From Gaiellasilicea sp963730405 (GTDB taxonomy: Bacteria; Actinomycetota; Thermoleophilia; Gaiellales; Gaiellaceae), in NCBI GenBank assembly GCA_963730405.1, contig CAVSRW010000001.1, positions 62,001 to 126,000 on the forward strand: a stretch of 64,000 nt of DNA. Direction: 5' to 3'. Within the stretch, counting starts at the first letter, position 1. Every line of letters starts with the position of its first letter. The notes beneath the pieces are model-generated. The model did no database searches. It was not told the DNA's origin and worked only from the letters and a program-made list of their open reading frames with translations. A program made the position numbers and the translations under genes. Below, piece after piece: positions 24,483 to 31,303 of this stretch.

Positions 24483-25405
24483 AGCTCCGTCCCGACTCCC
24501 CGTTCCCGCGCGCGCCGCACGAGCTCGGCGGCGATCGCGACGTCCCACGCCGCGAGGCCGTTCGACTTGAAGACGACGACGTCGTCGTCGGACTCCCGCC
24601 CTGGAACCTCGCCGGCCACCACCTCCTGGAGCTCGTGCACCTCGAGCCAGTCGAGCACGCCGTTCCGGACCGGGTCGATCAGATCGCCCGACTCGAGCTT
24701 CGCGTCCTCCCTCGAGTCGCAGCAGACGAAGGCCGCCCGCTCGAGCACGACGTCGTCGAGCTCGCGCTTGCGCGGGTCGTTGGCGCCGGCGGCGCAGACG
24801 AGGGCGCCCGCCTGCAGCCATTCGCCGCGGAGGACGGGGTCGCGTGACGTCGTGATCGTGACAACGATGTCCTGCGCGGCCGCCTCCGTCCCCGACTCGG
24901 CCGGCTCGGCGCCGGTCTTCGCGCAGAACGCCTGCAGCCGCTCGGGCGTCCTGCAGTAGGCGAGGACGCGCTCGACCGTCGGCACCGCCGCACGGATCGC
25001 CTCGACCTGCGCCTCGGCCTGCCAGCCGCAGCCGATCACGCCGAGCGCGGTCGCCCCGCGGCGCGCGAGGTACTTCGCCGCGACCCCGCTTGCCGCCCCG
25101 GTCCGCCTCTGGCCGGCGGCGTCCGCCTCGAGCACGGCGACCAGCTCTCCGTCGAGGCCGAAGAGCGTGACGACGAAGGTCGCCTTGCCTGCCGTCGCAA
25201 CGTACGTCTTCGTGCCCGCATAGCCGAGCTCTCGGTCGACCGCGAACAGGACCGCGAAGCTGCCGTCCTCGAACGCCAGGCGACGCCGCGGCACGTTCTG
25301 GACGGCACCGGCGGCCATCCTCCGGAAGCAGCTCTCGAGCACCGGCACCGCCTCGCCGGCCGTGATCAGGCCCTCGACGTCGGACTCGGTCAGGTAGAGC
25401 GGCAA
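24479..25405 (-). CDS. Ornithine cyclodeaminase/mu-crystallin family protein
   Basis: A 308-residue NAD(P)-dependent enzyme. It begins MPLYLTESDVEGLITAGEAV and has PRRRLAFEDGSFAVLFA and YAGTKTYVATAGKATFVVTL, where the Lys corresponds to the substrate-binding Lys. LEADAAGQRRTGAASGVAAK follows, then a Rossmann motif GVIGCGWQAEAQVEAI. Family members include ornithine cyclodeaminase, alanine dehydrogenase and ketimine reductases. The exact substrate is not determinable. The C-terminus DDVVVFKSNGLAAWDVAIAA is typical. Confidence 0.85.
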   Translation of the reverse strand: MPLYLTESDVEGLITAGEAVPVLESCFRRMAAGAVQNVPRRRLAFEDGSFAVLFAVDRELGYAGTKTYVATAGKATFVVTLFGLDGELVAVLEADAAGQRRTGAASGVAAKYLARRGATALGVIGCGWQAEAQVEAIRAAVPTVERVLAYCRTPERLQAFCAKTGAEPAESGTEAAAQDIVVTITTSRDPVLRGEWLQAGALVCAAGANDPRKRELDDVVLERAAFVCCDSREDAKLESGDLIDPVRNGVLDWLEVHELQEVVAGEVPGRESDDDVVVFKSNGLAAWDVAIAAELVRRARERGVGTEL

Positions 25406-25415
25406 GCCGCGAAGT

Positions 25416-25862
25416 CTACGAGCCCGACTTCGGGATGAAGCTGATCGCTCCGTTCGTCTCGAGCACCGCCCACCTGACCTTGTCGAGCGTGTCGATCCCG
25501 TTCTGCCGCGCGGCCGCCGCGAGCTCTTCGAGGGTGATCCGGTTCCGGCGCAGGTTGCGGTCGATCGGTTTCCCGTCCTCGACCACGATCACCGGCTCGC
25601 CGTCGAGCGCCGGCCGCAGGCGCGGGAAGCGGAAGCTCGCGTACGAGATGCCGACCGTCATCAGCGCGATCGTGCTCCCGACGAGGAGCGAGCCCGTGAC
25701 GGAGAAGTCGTTCTGCGTCACGCCCTGCTGGACGAGGTCCCCGATCATCACCAGCAGGATCAGGTCGAACGGCTGCATCGAGGAGAGCTCGCGGCGGCCG
25801 ATCACCCTCGTCAACAGATAGACGAAGAGGAACGCGACGGCTGCGCGGACGACGAGATCCAT
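25416..25862 (-). CDS. DUF421 (YetF-like) membrane protein
   Basis: A 148-residue protein with about three N-terminal helices (AAVAFLFVYLLTRVIG, PFDLILLVMIGDLVQQGV and SLLVGSTIALMTVGISYASF). A small cytoplasmic domain follows: GEPVIVVEDGKPIDRNLRRN, RITLEELAAAARQNGIDTLD and KVRWAVLETNGAISFIPK. This is the YetF/YcaP layout. The role is poorly known. Its ATG overlaps the upstream stop (ATGA), pairing it with 25862-26395. Confidence 0.85.
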   Translation of the reverse strand: MDLVVRAAVAFLFVYLLTRVIGRRELSSMQPFDLILLVMIGDLVQQGVTQNDFSVTGSLLVGSTIALMTVGISYASFRFPRLRPALDGEPVIVVEDGKPIDRNLRRNRITLEELAAAARQNGIDTLDKVRWAVLETNGAISFIPKSGS

Positions 25863-26395
25863 CAGGGGAAGATGGTCACCGTGCGGTCGAGGCGGACGAT
25901 CGGCGTCTCCCCGTCGAGCAGCTCGACGTCCTGCGGCCGCTGCCCGACTTCGGTCGGGTTGACCTGGAAATGAAGAAAGAAGACGTGCTCGGTGTCGGCG
26001 CGGACGCGGCCGAGGTCGAAGGCGATCTTCCCGTCGCGATTCGCCTCGCCGACAGGGGAGGGGACGAGCGTGTTCAGGGTGATCCCCTCGAGCCAACCCG
26101 GGTCGAGGAGCAGCGTCGCCGCCTCGAGCTCGCGCTCGGTGCGGATCGTGAAGCGGGACATGAAGAAGAGGCCGCTGCGGAGCCTCTCGGGGGAGTAGAC
26201 CTCGAGCTCGACGCCCTCCGCGGCACCCGTGGCCGTGCCGGGCCGCTGGCCGAACGTGTTCACGAGGCCGAGCAGGCAAAAGAACGCGAGCAGGGTGAGG
26301 ATGACCCAGCGCAGGTACGGCCTGTGCTCGCGGCCCTGCAGGTCGCGGTGGCGTGCGAGGGTCAGCTGGTCCGGGGACGAGGCCACGCCGTGCAT
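25862..26395 (-). CDS. Membrane-anchored hypothetical protein
   Basis: A 177-residue protein with a short cytoplasmic N-terminus, one helix (WVILTLLAFFCLLGLVN) and an extracytoplasmic beta-rich domain. The domain contains VELEVYSPERLRSGLFFMSR, FTIRTERELEAATLLLDPGW, VFFLHFQVNPTEVGQRPQDV and IVRLDRTVTIFP. No family is recognised. It sits directly before, and overlaps, the DUF421 gene, as similar small membrane proteins do in other actinobacteria, so the two probably work together. Confidence 0.65.
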   Translation of the reverse strand: MHGVASSPDQLTLARHRDLQGREHRPYLRWVILTLLAFFCLLGLVNTFGQRPGTATGAAEGVELEVYSPERLRSGLFFMSRFTIRTERELEAATLLLDPGWLEGITLNTLVPSPVGEANRDGKIAFDLGRVRADTEHVFFLHFQVNPTEVGQRPQDVELLDGETPIVRLDRTVTIFP

Positions 26396-26454
26396 TTCTC
26401 GCGGCGCGGCAGCTCTCCTACCCGGAGGAGGCCGCTACACTAGGCCGTCTCCGG

Positions 26455-26527
26455 GCGCCCGTAGCTCAGGGGATAGAGCGCTGCCCTGCGGAGGCAGAGG
26501 TCGCAAGTTCGAATCTTGCCGGGCGCA
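26455..26527 (+). tRNA. tRNA-Arg, anticodon GCG
   Basis: A 73-nt cloverleaf. The acceptor stem is GCGCCCG/CGGGCGC with discriminator A. The D arm has GCTC...GAGC, and the anticodon stem CTGCC/GGCAG carries the 7-nt loop CTGCGGA. The T arm is GCAAG-TTCGAAT-CTTGC. The loop gives anticodon GCG (Arg, CGC/CGU) with U33 correctly placed. No CCA is encoded (CTT follows). Most bacteria read these codons with ACG, modified to ICG, so the GCG anticodon is unusual. Confidence 0.9.
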
Positions 26528-26546
26528 CTTCTCTGCTGAGTCGACG

Positions 26547-27287
26547 TCAGGACGCGAGCTCGAGCGGCGCGCCCTCGGGCACCTCCCGCCGGACGTACGC
26601 GAGCGCGACCACGCGGTCGCCGTCGCGGACGGCGCTCGTGACGCGGCCGACCTTCTTGCCCTGGTAGACCAGCTCCGTCTCGGGCGCCGGCAGCTCCGCG
26701 AGCTCGAGCACACGCAGGCCGCGGTTCGCGTGGCCGCGGTAGTGCAACCGGGCAATCGGCTCCTGGCCCGGATAGCAGCCCTTCGTAAAGCTGACGGCCC
26801 GGTCGGTGAGACCCGCCTCGGCCGGGAGGACGCGGTCGTCGATCTCCTTCCCCCACGCGGGTGTGCCCGCCCGGATGCGGAGCAGCTCGAGCTCCGCCGC
26901 GGAGACGGTCGGCTCGAACGCCGCGTCGAGGACCTCGGCGGCAGGCTCGCCGTAGTCGCGGGTCGCGATGCCGTCGCCGTCGAACACGACGTGGGAGGTG
27001 TGCTCCTCCGGCTCGACCTCGACCTTCGCCGCGAACCGTGAGCGCAGCAGCTCGGCCCGGACGCGCTCGCCGAGCTCCGGCTCGGTCAGCAGGAGAAAGT
27101 CGTCATGTCGGCGGCGCAGCACGACGAGCGGAGCGATCACGCGCGCCTTCGCCGTCAGCAGCAGCGCCTGGCACGACTCGCCCGGCCCCAGAGCCGCGAC
27201 GTCGTTCGAGACCATCCGGTCGAGGTACTCCTCGGCGGCCGGGCCCGAGACCCGGACGAAGGAGCGTGGACGTATCGCGGTGCGCAT
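26547..27287 (-). CDS. ygfZ: Folate-binding protein YgfZ/GcvT-like
   Basis: A 246-residue protein of the YgfZ family, tetrahydrofolate-dependent factors that support some Fe-S enzymes. It has the signature KGCYPGQEPIARLHYRGHAN (KGCYxGQE) and the N-terminal VRVSGPAAEEYLDRMVSNDV, typical of the GcvT-like fold. The C-terminal barrel includes KKVGRVTSAVRDGDRVVALA. It diverges from the sulfite-oxidase-like gene by 20 nt and lies just downstream of tRNA-Arg on the opposite strand. Confidence 0.88.
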   Translation of the reverse strand: MRTAIRPRSFVRVSGPAAEEYLDRMVSNDVAALGPGESCQALLLTAKARVIAPLVVLRRRHDDFLLLTEPELGERVRAELLRSRFAAKVEVEPEEHTSHVVFDGDGIATRDYGEPAAEVLDAAFEPTVSAAELELLRIRAGTPAWGKEIDDRVLPAEAGLTDRAVSFTKGCYPGQEPIARLHYRGHANRGLRVLELAELPAPETELVYQGKKVGRVTSAVRDGDRVVALAYVRREVPEGAPLELAS

Positions 27288-27307
27288 CGGTGATTACTGT
27301 AGAGACG

Positions 27308-27913
27308 GTGTTCCGGTCCAAGGCGGAGAAAAAGGTGATCGAGGCGGGCTACGACCCGGCGCGGCTGCCGCCCGGGCAGTACCTGACCGAGAAGTGGCCG
27401 GTGCTGCACGCCGGCTCGGTGCCCTCGACCGACCTCGCGACGTGGACGTTCGAGGTCTCGGGCGAGGTCGAGAACCCCGTGTCGCTCTCGTGGGAGGAGC
27501 TGAACGCACTTCCGCGGACCGAGCACACGCAGGACATCCACTGCGTCACCCGCTGGTCGAGGTTCGACATGACCTTCGAGGGGATCCACTGGCACGAGCT
27601 GGAGGAGCTCGTCCGGCCGAAGCCGAGCGCGCACTACGCGATCGCGCACGCCGAGCAGGGCTTCACCGCCAACGTGCCGCTCTCGTTCCTGCGGGACGAG
27701 CACGCGCTCCTCGCGACGCACGCGAACGGTGAGCCGCTCAGCGCCGAGCACGGCTACCCGCTGCGCCTCGTCATCCCGGGCAAGTACTTCTGGAAGAGCG
27801 CCAAGTGGCTGCGCGGGATCGAGCTCTCGGCGACCGACAAGCCGGGCTTCTGGGAGCGGTACGGCTACCACAACGACGCCGATCCCTTCGAGGAGCAGCG
27901 CTACGGCTTCTAG
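27308..27913 (+). CDS. Sulfite oxidase-like molybdopterin oxidoreductase
   Basis: A 201-residue protein with the single molybdopterin domain of the sulfite oxidase superfamily. The Mo-binding cysteine lies in TQDIHCVTRWSRFDMTFEGI, preceded by LATWTFEVSGEVENPVSLSW and followed by HGYPLRLVIPGKYFWKSAKW. It has no signal peptide, haem domain or dimerisation domain, so it is a cytoplasmic stand-alone YedY/MsrP-like type whose substrate is unknown. The start is GTG 27308. A perfect hairpin at 28033-28058 may end its transcript. Confidence 0.88.
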   Translation: MFRSKAEKKVIEAGYDPARLPPGQYLTEKWPVLHAGSVPSTDLATWTFEVSGEVENPVSLSWEELNALPRTEHTQDIHCVTRWSRFDMTFEGIHWHELEELVRPKPSAHYAIAHAEQGFTANVPLSFLRDEHALLATHANGEPLSAEHGYPLRLVIPGKYFWKSAKWLRGIELSATDKPGFWERYGYHNDADPFEEQRYGF

Positions 27914-28032
27914 TCGCATCTGAGCCGCATTGCAGGGCTTGCCTCGTGGCAGATCACTCGTTCGAGGGGCTAAGTCAGAGAGCAGGCCGCCGATAACTGG
28001 GCTACCCACCTCCCCCTAGTTCCATCCCCTCG

Positions 28033-28058
28033 AAGACCCGGCCCCCACCGGGTCTTCA
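28033..28058 (+). terminator. Hairpin, probable terminator
   Basis: GAAGACCCGG (28033-28042) pairs perfectly with CCGGGTCTTC (28049-28058) across a 6-nt C-rich loop, followed by ACTTTGTG. It is 120 nt after the sulfite oxidase-like stop, at the left edge of the repeat cluster. The T-tract is weak, so termination is a likely but unproven role. The stretch 27914-28032 before it shows no gene. Confidence 0.5.
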
Positions 28059-28198
28059 CTTTGTGGGGGAACCCATCGTGGTTCCCCCACAGGCCCCCTC
28101 CTTCTTCGCAGCGGGCCTGTCGGACGCGGCGGGCCTCCCGCCGGGATGAACCCGGCTCCGGCCAAGGGCAGGTCGCGCCTCGTCGACGCAGAACGACG

Positions 28199-28223
28199 AA
28201 GGGCCGGCACGTGGCCGGCCCTT
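28199..28223. terminator. Perfect hairpin inside the repeat block
   Basis: AAGGGCCGGC (28199-28208) and GCCGGCCCTT (28214-28223) form a 10-bp stem with loop ACGTG. The A/T ends give short A- and T-tracts on both strands, so it could end transcription in either direction between the forward oxidoreductase and the reverse groEL gene. Confidence 0.5.
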
Positions 28224-28259
28224 CTGGTTCTTGCGCCGACCCGAGAGCCGGCTGATTCG

Positions 28260-28289
28260 GGCGGAGCCGGGCTTTGCCCGGCGGGAGCC
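28260..28289. repeat. 30-nt hairpin repeat, copy 2
   Basis: The sequence GGCGGAGCCGGGC-TTT-GCCCGGC followed by GGGAGCC is identical to the copy at 23824-23853 except for the three loop bases. It lies inside the MITE-like block. Loop-only divergence suggests selection on the stem or recent spread. Confidence 0.65.
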
Positions 28290-28361
28290 CAAGCCCACGT
28301 CCTTCTCGCGCTGCGAAGAAGAAGGGGGCTCGCGGGGGAACCATGGTTTCCCCCGTGCCGT

Positions 28362-29990
28362 TTACATCATCCCGCCCATGCCGCCCATGTCGGGCATGCC
28401 GGCGCCGGCGCCCGCCTTCTCGGGGGCCTCGGCCACGATCGCCTCGGTCGTGAGGATGTTCTTGCCGATCGACGCGGCGTTCTGCAGCGCCGAGCGGGTC
28501 ACCATCGTCGGGTCGATGATCCCGGCCTTGACCAGGTCCTCGACCTCGCCCGTGTCGACGTTCAGGCCCTGGCCCTTGGCGGCCGAGCGGACCTGGTTGA
28601 CGACGACCGAGCCCTCGAGCCCGGCGTTGTAGGCGAGCTGCCGGAGCGGCTCCTCGAGCGAGCGGGCGATGATCTGCGCGCCCGTCTTCTCGTCGCCCTC
28701 GAACGTGTCGAGCTTGATCGAGTCGATCGCCTGCAGGAGCGCGACGCCGCCGCCCGGCACGATGCCCTCCTCGAGGGCGGCGCGGGTGGCCTGCAGCGCG
28801 TCCTCGACGCGGTGCTTCTTCTCCTTCATCTCCGTCTCGGTGGCAGCGCCGACCTTGACGACGGCGACGCCGCCGGCCAGCTTCGCGAGGCGCTCCTGGA
28901 GCTTCTCGCGGTCGAAGTCGGAGTCGGTGTTCTCGATCTCGGACTTGAGCTGCTTGATCCGGGCCTTGATCGCCTCGCCGTCGCCGGCGCCGTCGATGAT
29001 CGTCGTCGTGTCCTTCGTGACGACGATCCGGCGGCCGCGGCCGAGCTGGGCGATCTTCGTGTTCTCGAGCTTGAGGCCCATCTCCTCGGTGATCACCTCG
29101 GCGCCGCTCAGGATCGCGATGTCCTCGAGCATGCGCTTGCGGCGGTCGCCGAAGCCGGGAGCCTTGACCGCGACGGCCGTGAAGGTGCCGCGGAGCTTGT
29201 TGACGACGATCGTCGCGAGCGCCTCGCCCTCGACGTCCTCGGCCACGATCAGGAGCGGGCGACCCGCCTGGATCACCTGCTCGAGCACGGGCAGGAGGTC
29301 CTTGACCGACCCGATCTTCTGGTTTGCGACCAGGATGTACGGATCGTCGAGCACGGCCTCCATGCGCTCGGCGTCGGTGATCATGTACGGCGAGAGGTAG
29401 CCCTTGTCGAACTGCATGCCCTCGGTGAACTCGAGCTCGAGGCCGAACGTCTGGCCCTCCTCGACGTTCACGACGCCGTCCTTGCCGACCTTCTCGATCG
29501 CGTCGGCGATCACGTCGCCGATCTCGCGCTCACGCGCCGAGATCGTGGCGACCCGGGCGATGTCCTCCTTGCCCGAGACCTCCTTCGACTGCTTCTTCAG
29601 GTCCTCGACGACGGCCTCGACGGCCGCCTCGATGCCCCGCTTGATCCCCATCGGGTTCGCGCCCGCGGCCACGTTCTTCAGGCCCTCGCGCACGATCGCC
29701 TGGGCGAGCACGGTCGCGGTCGTCGTGCCGTCGCCGGCGACGTCGTTGGTCGCCGTGGCGACCTCGCGGACGAGCTGCGCGCCCTGGTTCTCGAACGCGT
29801 CCTCGACCTCGATCTCGCGGGCGATGGTGACGCCGTCGTTCGTGATCGTCGGCGCGCCGAACTTCTTGTCCAGCACGACGTAGCGGCCCTTCGGGCCGAG
29901 CGTCACCTTGACCGCGTCGGCGAGGATATTGACGCCGCGCTCGAGCGCGCGCCGTGCGTCCTCGTTGAACTTGAGCTCCTTGTGAGCCAT
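28362..29990 (-). CDS. groL: Chaperonin GroEL
   Basis: A 542-residue 60-kDa chaperonin. It starts MAHKELKFNEDARRALERGV and has the ATP-binding GDGTTTATVLAQAIVREG, LDKKFGAPTITNDGVTIARE, and the apical LELEFTEGMQFDKGYLSPYM. It ends in the usual Gly-Met tail (GMPDMGGMGGMM). It folds non-native proteins together with GroES, encoded 34 nt upstream on the same transcript under the CIRCE site. Only this one groEL copy is in the window; actinobacteria often have another elsewhere, not linked to groES. Confidence 0.99.
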   Translation of the reverse strand: MAHKELKFNEDARRALERGVNILADAVKVTLGPKGRYVVLDKKFGAPTITNDGVTIAREIEVEDAFENQGAQLVREVATATNDVAGDGTTTATVLAQAIVREGLKNVAAGANPMGIKRGIEAAVEAVVEDLKKQSKEVSGKEDIARVATISAREREIGDVIADAIEKVGKDGVVNVEEGQTFGLELEFTEGMQFDKGYLSPYMITDAERMEAVLDDPYILVANQKIGSVKDLLPVLEQVIQAGRPLLIVAEDVEGEALATIVVNKLRGTFTAVAVKAPGFGDRRKRMLEDIAILSGAEVITEEMGLKLENTKIAQLGRGRRIVVTKDTTTIIDGAGDGEAIKARIKQLKSEIENTDSDFDREKLQERLAKLAGGVAVVKVGAATETEMKEKKHRVEDALQATRAALEEGIVPGGGVALLQAIDSIKLDTFEGDEKTGAQIIARSLEEPLRQLAYNAGLEGSVVVNQVRSAAKGQGLNVDTGEVEDLVKAGIIDPTMVTRSALQNAASIGKNILTTEAIVAEAPEKAGAGAGMPDMGGMGGMM

Positions 29991-30024
29991 TTTTCAGATT
30001 CCTCCTGTGCTTCCTAGGGTGTGG

Positions 30025-30330
30025 CTAGACCGCGGCGCGGTCGCCGACGACCTTCGCGAGGACGTCCGACTCGCGCAGAATGAGGACGTCGTCCGAGCCG
30101 ACCTTGATCTCGGTCCCGCCGTACTTGGAGAAGATGATCTCGTCACCCTCTTCGACGTCCATCTTGATGTACTCCCCGTCCTCGTCACGCGGGCCGGGAC
30201 CGACAGCGAGGACCTTGCCGCGCTGCGGCTTCTCCTTCGCGGTGTCGGGCAGCACGATGCCGCTGACCGTGATCTCCTCTTCCTCGAGGATCTCCACGAT
30301 CAGGCGGTCACCAAGCGGCTGCAAATTCAT
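30025..30330 (-). CDS. groS: Co-chaperonin GroES
   Basis: A 101-residue GroES. It starts MNLQPLGDRLIVEILEEEEI and carries the mobile loop TVSGIVLPDTAKEKPQRGKV. It then has GDEIIFSKYGGTEIKVGSDD and ends DVLAKVVGDRAAV. It caps GroEL. A GGAGG ribosome-binding site precedes the ATG by 7 nt. The operon promoter and CIRCE operator lie just upstream (30368-30426). Confidence 0.98.
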   Translation of the reverse strand: MNLQPLGDRLIVEILEEEEITVSGIVLPDTAKEKPQRGKVLAVGPGPRDEDGEYIKMDVEEGDEIIFSKYGGTEIKVGSDDVLILRESDVLAKVVGDRAAV

Positions 30331-30367
30331 GTGATGCCTCCTCGTCCTTCAGACTTTGTGACACTAC

Positions 30368-30394
30368 TTGGCACTCTGACTGTGAGAGTGCCAG
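30368..30394 (-). promoter_or_regulatory. CIRCE element (HrcA operator)
   Basis: TTGGCACTC-N9-GAGTGCCAG matches the CIRCE consensus TTAGCACTC-N9-GAGTGCTAA, with the exact 9-nt spacer and conserved GCACTC/GAGTGC cores. It lies just downstream of the -10 box and 37 nt before the groES start, the standard position for repression by HrcA, which is relieved on heat shock. The hrcA gene itself is not in the window. Confidence 0.93.
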
Positions 30395-30398
30395 CGGC

Positions 30399-30426
30399 AT
30401 TCTACAGGCCCACGCGGGCCGCGCAA
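30399..30426 (-). promoter_or_regulatory. groESL promoter (-35/-10)
   Basis: Read on the reverse strand, TTGCGC (30426-30421) and TAGAAT (30404-30399) are separated by 16 nt, a good vegetative sigma factor promoter. The predicted start of transcription falls on the CIRCE site. Confidence 0.65.
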
Positions 30427-30469
30427 GTGCGAACCGTCGCAGTTACCGGCGTTTTGTCACAAAGTGCCG

Positions 30470-30895
30470 ATGACGCGTGAGTTCTCCGCCGGGGGCGTGC
30501 TGGTGCGCCGCTTCCGCGGCCGCTGGTGGCTTGCCGTGATCCGACCGAACGGGAAGCCGGAGGGCACCTGGGCGCTGCCGAAAGGCCTGATCGACGAGGG
30601 GGAGAAGGGCGCCGAGACCGCATTGCGCGAGGTCGCCGAGGAGACGGGCCTCGCCGGCCGGCTCGAGGGCAAGCTCGGCGACGTGCGCTACGTCTACACG
30701 CGCGGCGGCGAGCGGATCTTCAAGGTCGTCAGCTTCTTCCTGCTCCGCTACACGAGCGGCCGGATCGGCGACCTGCCGCCGGGGATGGAGCGGGAGGTCG
30801 CGGAAGCGCGCTGGTTGCCGCTCGACGACGCACCGCGGCTGCTCGCCTACGGCGGCGAGCGGGAGATGGCCAGCAAAGCCGCCGCCTCTCTATGA
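30470..30895 (+). CDS. NUDIX hydrolase
   Basis: A 141-residue hydrolase. The Nudix box GLIDEGEKGAETALREVAEE-TGL matches GX5EX7REUXEEXGU fully, so it should bind Mg and hydrolyse a nucleoside diphosphate-X. It begins MTREFSAGGVLVRRFRGRWW, and EGTWALPKGL precedes the box. The C-terminus EAHWxPL-like segment is AEARWLPLDDAPRLLAYGGE. Substrate not predictable. I chose ATG 30470 over GTG 30464. It diverges from groES. Confidence 0.9.
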   Translation: MTREFSAGGVLVRRFRGRWWLAVIRPNGKPEGTWALPKGLIDEGEKGAETALREVAEETGLAGRLEGKLGDVRYVYTRGGERIFKVVSFFLLRYTSGRIGDLPPGMEREVAEARWLPLDDAPRLLAYGGEREMASKAAASL

Positions 30896-30905
30896 TCCTC
30901 CGGCG

Positions 30906-31268
30906 GTGGCCATGTTCGCGCTGAACTTCTACTCACCGCTGGTCGCCGACCAGCTGCGCACGCATCGCAAGACGGCGACGATCCGGCTCGGCGACAAGTC
31001 GGGCAAGTACAAGAAGGGGATGATCGTGACCGTGCTCGTCGGCGTCCGCTACGGGCAGCGCGAGAAGATCTTCGACGCGGTGATCGACAAGGTCGAGGTG
31101 AAGCAGATCAGCGAGCTCTCGCCGCGCGAGATCGAGCACGACAACCCCGAGATCCGCCGGCCGGACGAGATGACGCGCTTCCTCGGTCAGCTCTACAACC
31201 GTCCAGTCACCGAGGACGAGACCGTGACGGTGATCCGCTTCTCGCAGATCATCGGCAGCATGTTCTAG
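30906..31268 (+). CDS. ASCH-domain RNA-binding-like protein
   Basis: A 120-residue protein with an ASCH/PUA-like beta barrel: MFALNFYSPLVADQLRTHRK, TATIRLGDKSGKYKKGMIVT and then VLVGVRYGQREKIFDAVIDK. The TxR(L)G...Y..G motif (KTATIRLGDKSGKYKKG) is typical. The family binds RNA or, in YqfB-like members, hydrolyses modified nucleosides. The start is GTG 30906 or ATG 30912. It follows the NUDIX gene by 10 nt, so a shared role in nucleotide housekeeping is plausible. Confidence 0.8.
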   Translation: MAMFALNFYSPLVADQLRTHRKTATIRLGDKSGKYKKGMIVTVLVGVRYGQREKIFDAVIDKVEVKQISELSPREIEHDNPEIRRPDEMTRFLGQLYNRPVTEDETVTVIRFSQIIGSMF

Positions 31269-31303
31269 GCGCACGGTCGGCGTAGGATCGAACGGGACCG
31301 CCC

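Larger units (their letters stand above)
28063..28357. repeat. MITE-like repeat with inverted terminal hairpins
   Basis: A ~295-nt non-coding block lies between the sulfite oxidase-like gene and groEL. The left end is TGTGGGGGAACC-CATCGT-GGTTCCCCCACA (28063-28092), followed by GGCCCCCTCCTTCTTCGCAG. The right end is the inverted counterpart: CTGCGAAGAAGAAGGGGGCT (28311-28330), then GGGGGAACC-AT-GGTTTCCCCC (28334-28354). The termini are thus ~50-nt inverted repeats, and the same ends occur with a very short interior at 7804-7876. The interior holds two further hairpins (28199-28223 and 28260-28289). No ORF inside looks real. It may be a miniature mobile element or a REP/BIME-like unit. Confidence 0.7.
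30353..30465. promoter_or_regulatory. 11-nt inverted motif pair flanking the groES promoter
   Basis: ACTTTGTGACA (30353-30363) and its exact reverse complement TGTCACAAAGT (30455-30465) flank the groES promoter and CIRCE site. The second copy ends 4 nt before the NUDIX start codon. The pair is separated by 91 nt, too far for a simple terminator, and could be a second operator or a looping site shared by the two divergent units. No known regulator is assigned. Confidence 0.5.

Noticed and set aside
27914..28361. Possible small genes in the spacer before groEL
   Set aside because: All open frames are short, Arg/Pro-rich and cross the inverted-repeat hairpins; the region is better explained as repeats and terminators.
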